From: an uncultured Chloroflexota bacterium
GTDB lineage: Bacteria; Chloroflexota; Anaerolineae; Aggregatilineales; Phototrophicaceae
DNA length: 7,253 bases
Direction: 5' to 3'
Assembly (NCBI GenBank): GCA_937927665.1
Contig: CALBRY010000662.1
Coordinates: forward strand, 1-7,253
Position 1 is the first letter of the stretch; each line of letters begins with the position of its first letter. Under the pieces are notes generated by a model, which worked only from the letters and a program-made list of their open reading frames with translations, made no database searches and was not told the origin of the DNA. Position numbers and translations under genes: made by a program. This document shows, in pieces, positions 5,863 to 7,253 of this stretch.

Positions 5863-7253
5863 ATGATTCTTGGCAGCGCGGCAAATCCCTTACGCGTCGC
5901 TGTAATTGGCTCGGGACCTTCGGGTTTCTACGCCGCTGATTTCTACCTCAAACAAACGGAACTCGTGATCTATGTCGATATGTTCGACAGACTTCCGACT
6001 CCCTACGGCTTGGTGCGCGGGGGTGTTGCTCCCGATCATGCGAAGATCAAGACCGTCACGAAGCAGTACGACAAAATCGCGGCGAATCCGCGTTTCCGGT
6101 TCTTTGGCACGGTTGAATTGGGCAAAGCGATCGATCATGCTGATCTCGCGGCGCATTATCACCAGATTGTGTACGCGACAGGGGCGCAGACTGACCGCGC
6201 GATGGGAATCCCCGGCGAGTCACTCAGCGGAAGTTATCCCGCGACGGAGTTCGTTGGCTGGTATAACGCTCACCCTGATTACCGCGATCTTCAGTTTGAT
6301 TTGACGCAAGAACGGGCTGTCGTCGTCGGCAACGGGAATGTTGCGATGGATGTGGCGCGTATTCTGGCGAGCAGCTATGAAGAACTTGTCAAAACGGATA
6401 TCGCCGATTACGCGCTTGAGGCACTCAAAAACAGCCGCATCCGCGAAATTTACGTCGTCGGGCGGCGTGGTCCGCTGCAAGCGGCATTCACGAACCCGGA
6501 GATCAAGGAACTGGGCGAACTGCAAGAATGCGACTTGATCATTCCGCCGGAAGAAGTGCAGCTCGATCCGCTGAGTCAGGCGGCGCTCGCTACGGCTGAA
6601 AAGACGGCGCGGGTGAACGTCGAGATCATGCAGAAGTACGCACAGCAAGCGCCGAGCGGCAAGAAAAAGCAGATCATTTTCCGTTTCCTCGCCAGCCCGA
6701 CCGAGCTAGTCGGCACGGAGCATGTGGAAGCGGTTAAGCTGGTGAAAAATGTGCTGACGCAGAACGATGACGGATCGCTGCGTCCGAAAGCAACTGATCA
6801 AACGGAAATACTGCCGTGCGGGTTGATTTTCCGCTCGATTGGTTATAAGGGTGTGGCGCTGCCCGATGTCCCGTTTGATGCGAAAGGCGGCGTGATCCCC
6901 AATCAAAAAGGGCGCGTGGTCGATGCACAGCAGTGTGTGATCAACGGGGAATATGTGGCGGGCTGGATCAAGCGTGGTCCGAGTGGAATCATCGGCACGA
7001 ACCGCCCCGATTCGGTGGAGACGGTCGAAAGCGCGCTGGCGGATATGCGCGACGGCAAGACATTGACACCGACCAATACCAGCGCGGACGCAATTCCGGC
7101 GCTGCTGGACTCACGCGGTGTGGATTACACAACGTATGCGGATTGGCAGGCGCTGGATCAGGCAGAGATTGAGCGCGGCGCGGCACAGGGTCGCCCGCGT
7201 GTCAAGTTCAGCCGGATTAGCGAGATGCTGGACGTGATCCGCGAAAAACGGGC
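5863..7253 (+). CDS. fprA: FprA-type NADPH:ferredoxin/adrenodoxin reductase, 3' end cut by window
   Basis: A flavoprotein that passes electrons between NADPH and a small iron-sulfur protein (ferredoxin), of the adrenodoxin reductase/mycobacterial FprA family rather than the plant-type or thioredoxin-reductase-like FNRs. The 463 codons seen have no stop. The N-terminal FAD Rossmann motif is GSGPSG at 16-21. The family signature YGLVRGGVAPDH is at 48-59. The NADP-binding site is GNGNVAMDVARIL at 156-168, followed by GRRGP at 200-204, whose Arg201 and Arg202 match the pair that holds the NADPH 2'-phosphate. GWIKRGPSGIIGTN at 367-380 is the conserved C-terminal flavin segment. FprA proteins are about 455-460 residues, so only the last few residues should be missing. 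No ferredoxin gene is in the window. The start at 5863 is chosen because GGGGA sits five bases upstream; 5851 would add four residues and has its Shine-Dalgarno too close. Confidence 0.95.
   Translation, partial: MILGSAANPLRVAVIGSGPSGFYAADFYLKQTELVIYVDMFDRLPTPYGLVRGGVAPDHAKIKTVTKQYDKIAANPRFRFFGTVELGKAIDHADLAAHYHQIVYATGAQTDRAMGIPGESLSGSYPATEFVGWYNAHPDYRDLQFDLTQERAVVVGNGNVAMDVARILASSYEELVKTDIADYALEALKNSRIREIYVVGRRGPLQAAFTNPEIKELGELQECDLIIPPEEVQLDPLSQAALATAEKTARVNVEIMQKYAQQAPSGKKKQIIFRFLASPTELVGTEHVEAVKLVKNVLTQNDDGSLRPKATDQTEILPCGLIFRSIGYKGVALPDVPFDAKGGVIPNQKGRVVDAQQCVINGEYVAGWIKRGPSGIIGTNRPDSVETVESALADMRDGKTLTPTNTSADAIPALLDSRGVDYTTYADWQALDQAEIERGAAQGRPRVKFSRISEMLDVIREKR

Overview
This 7.25 kb window carries five genes, all on the + strand and tightly packed: rsgA (97-1038), a transmembrane Hanks-type Ser/Thr kinase (1074-3314), a lipoprotein beta-propeller (3318-4580), an M24 metallopeptidase (4577-5803) and an FprA-type NADPH:ferredoxin/adrenodoxin reductase (5863 to past the right edge). 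I see no tRNA, rRNA, CRISPR array, transposase or phage gene. GC is moderately high and codon use looks uniform. The kinase type (Pro-rich juxtamembrane linker, long Ala/Gly/Ser/Thr-rich ectodomain), the WD40-like lipoprotein and the palindrome-rich insert between genes suggest a Chloroflexota bacterium, probably Anaerolineae. That assignment is inference from protein style, not from a marker gene.

Layout. Positions 1-96 are a leader with only a weak promoter candidate. rsgA starts at a TTG and encodes the circularly permuted ribosome-assembly GTPase. After 35 bp with a strong Shine-Dalgarno comes a 746-residue kinase with an intact catalytic core, one membrane span, and an ectodomain made of an RskA-like (anti-sigma-K) fold followed by a His/Asp-rich segment, helices and a near-canonical EF-hand loop. 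Three bases later the lipoprotein gene begins. Its first ~105 bases contain three consecutive perfect or near-perfect palindromes, the last resembling a rho-independent terminator, yet the frame stays open into a lipobox. Its stop overlaps the M24 start as ATGA. A 59 bp gap separates the M24 gene from the reductase gene, which is cut by the window end close to its expected C-terminus.

How the genes may work together. The first four genes look like one transcription unit. rsgA beside a Hanks kinase recalls the Firmicute prpC-prkC-cpgA cluster, where the kinase phosphorylates the RsgA orthologue CpgA. Here the order is reversed, no PP2C phosphatase is present in the window, and PASTA repeats are replaced by a different ectodomain. 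The lipoprotein propeller could be a partner of the kinase on the outer face of the membrane. The M24 peptidase and the reductase look like housekeeping metabolism with no obvious tie to signalling. The most notable points are the kinase ectodomain architecture, the rsgA-kinase pairing, and the in-frame palindromic block in the lipoprotein signal region.
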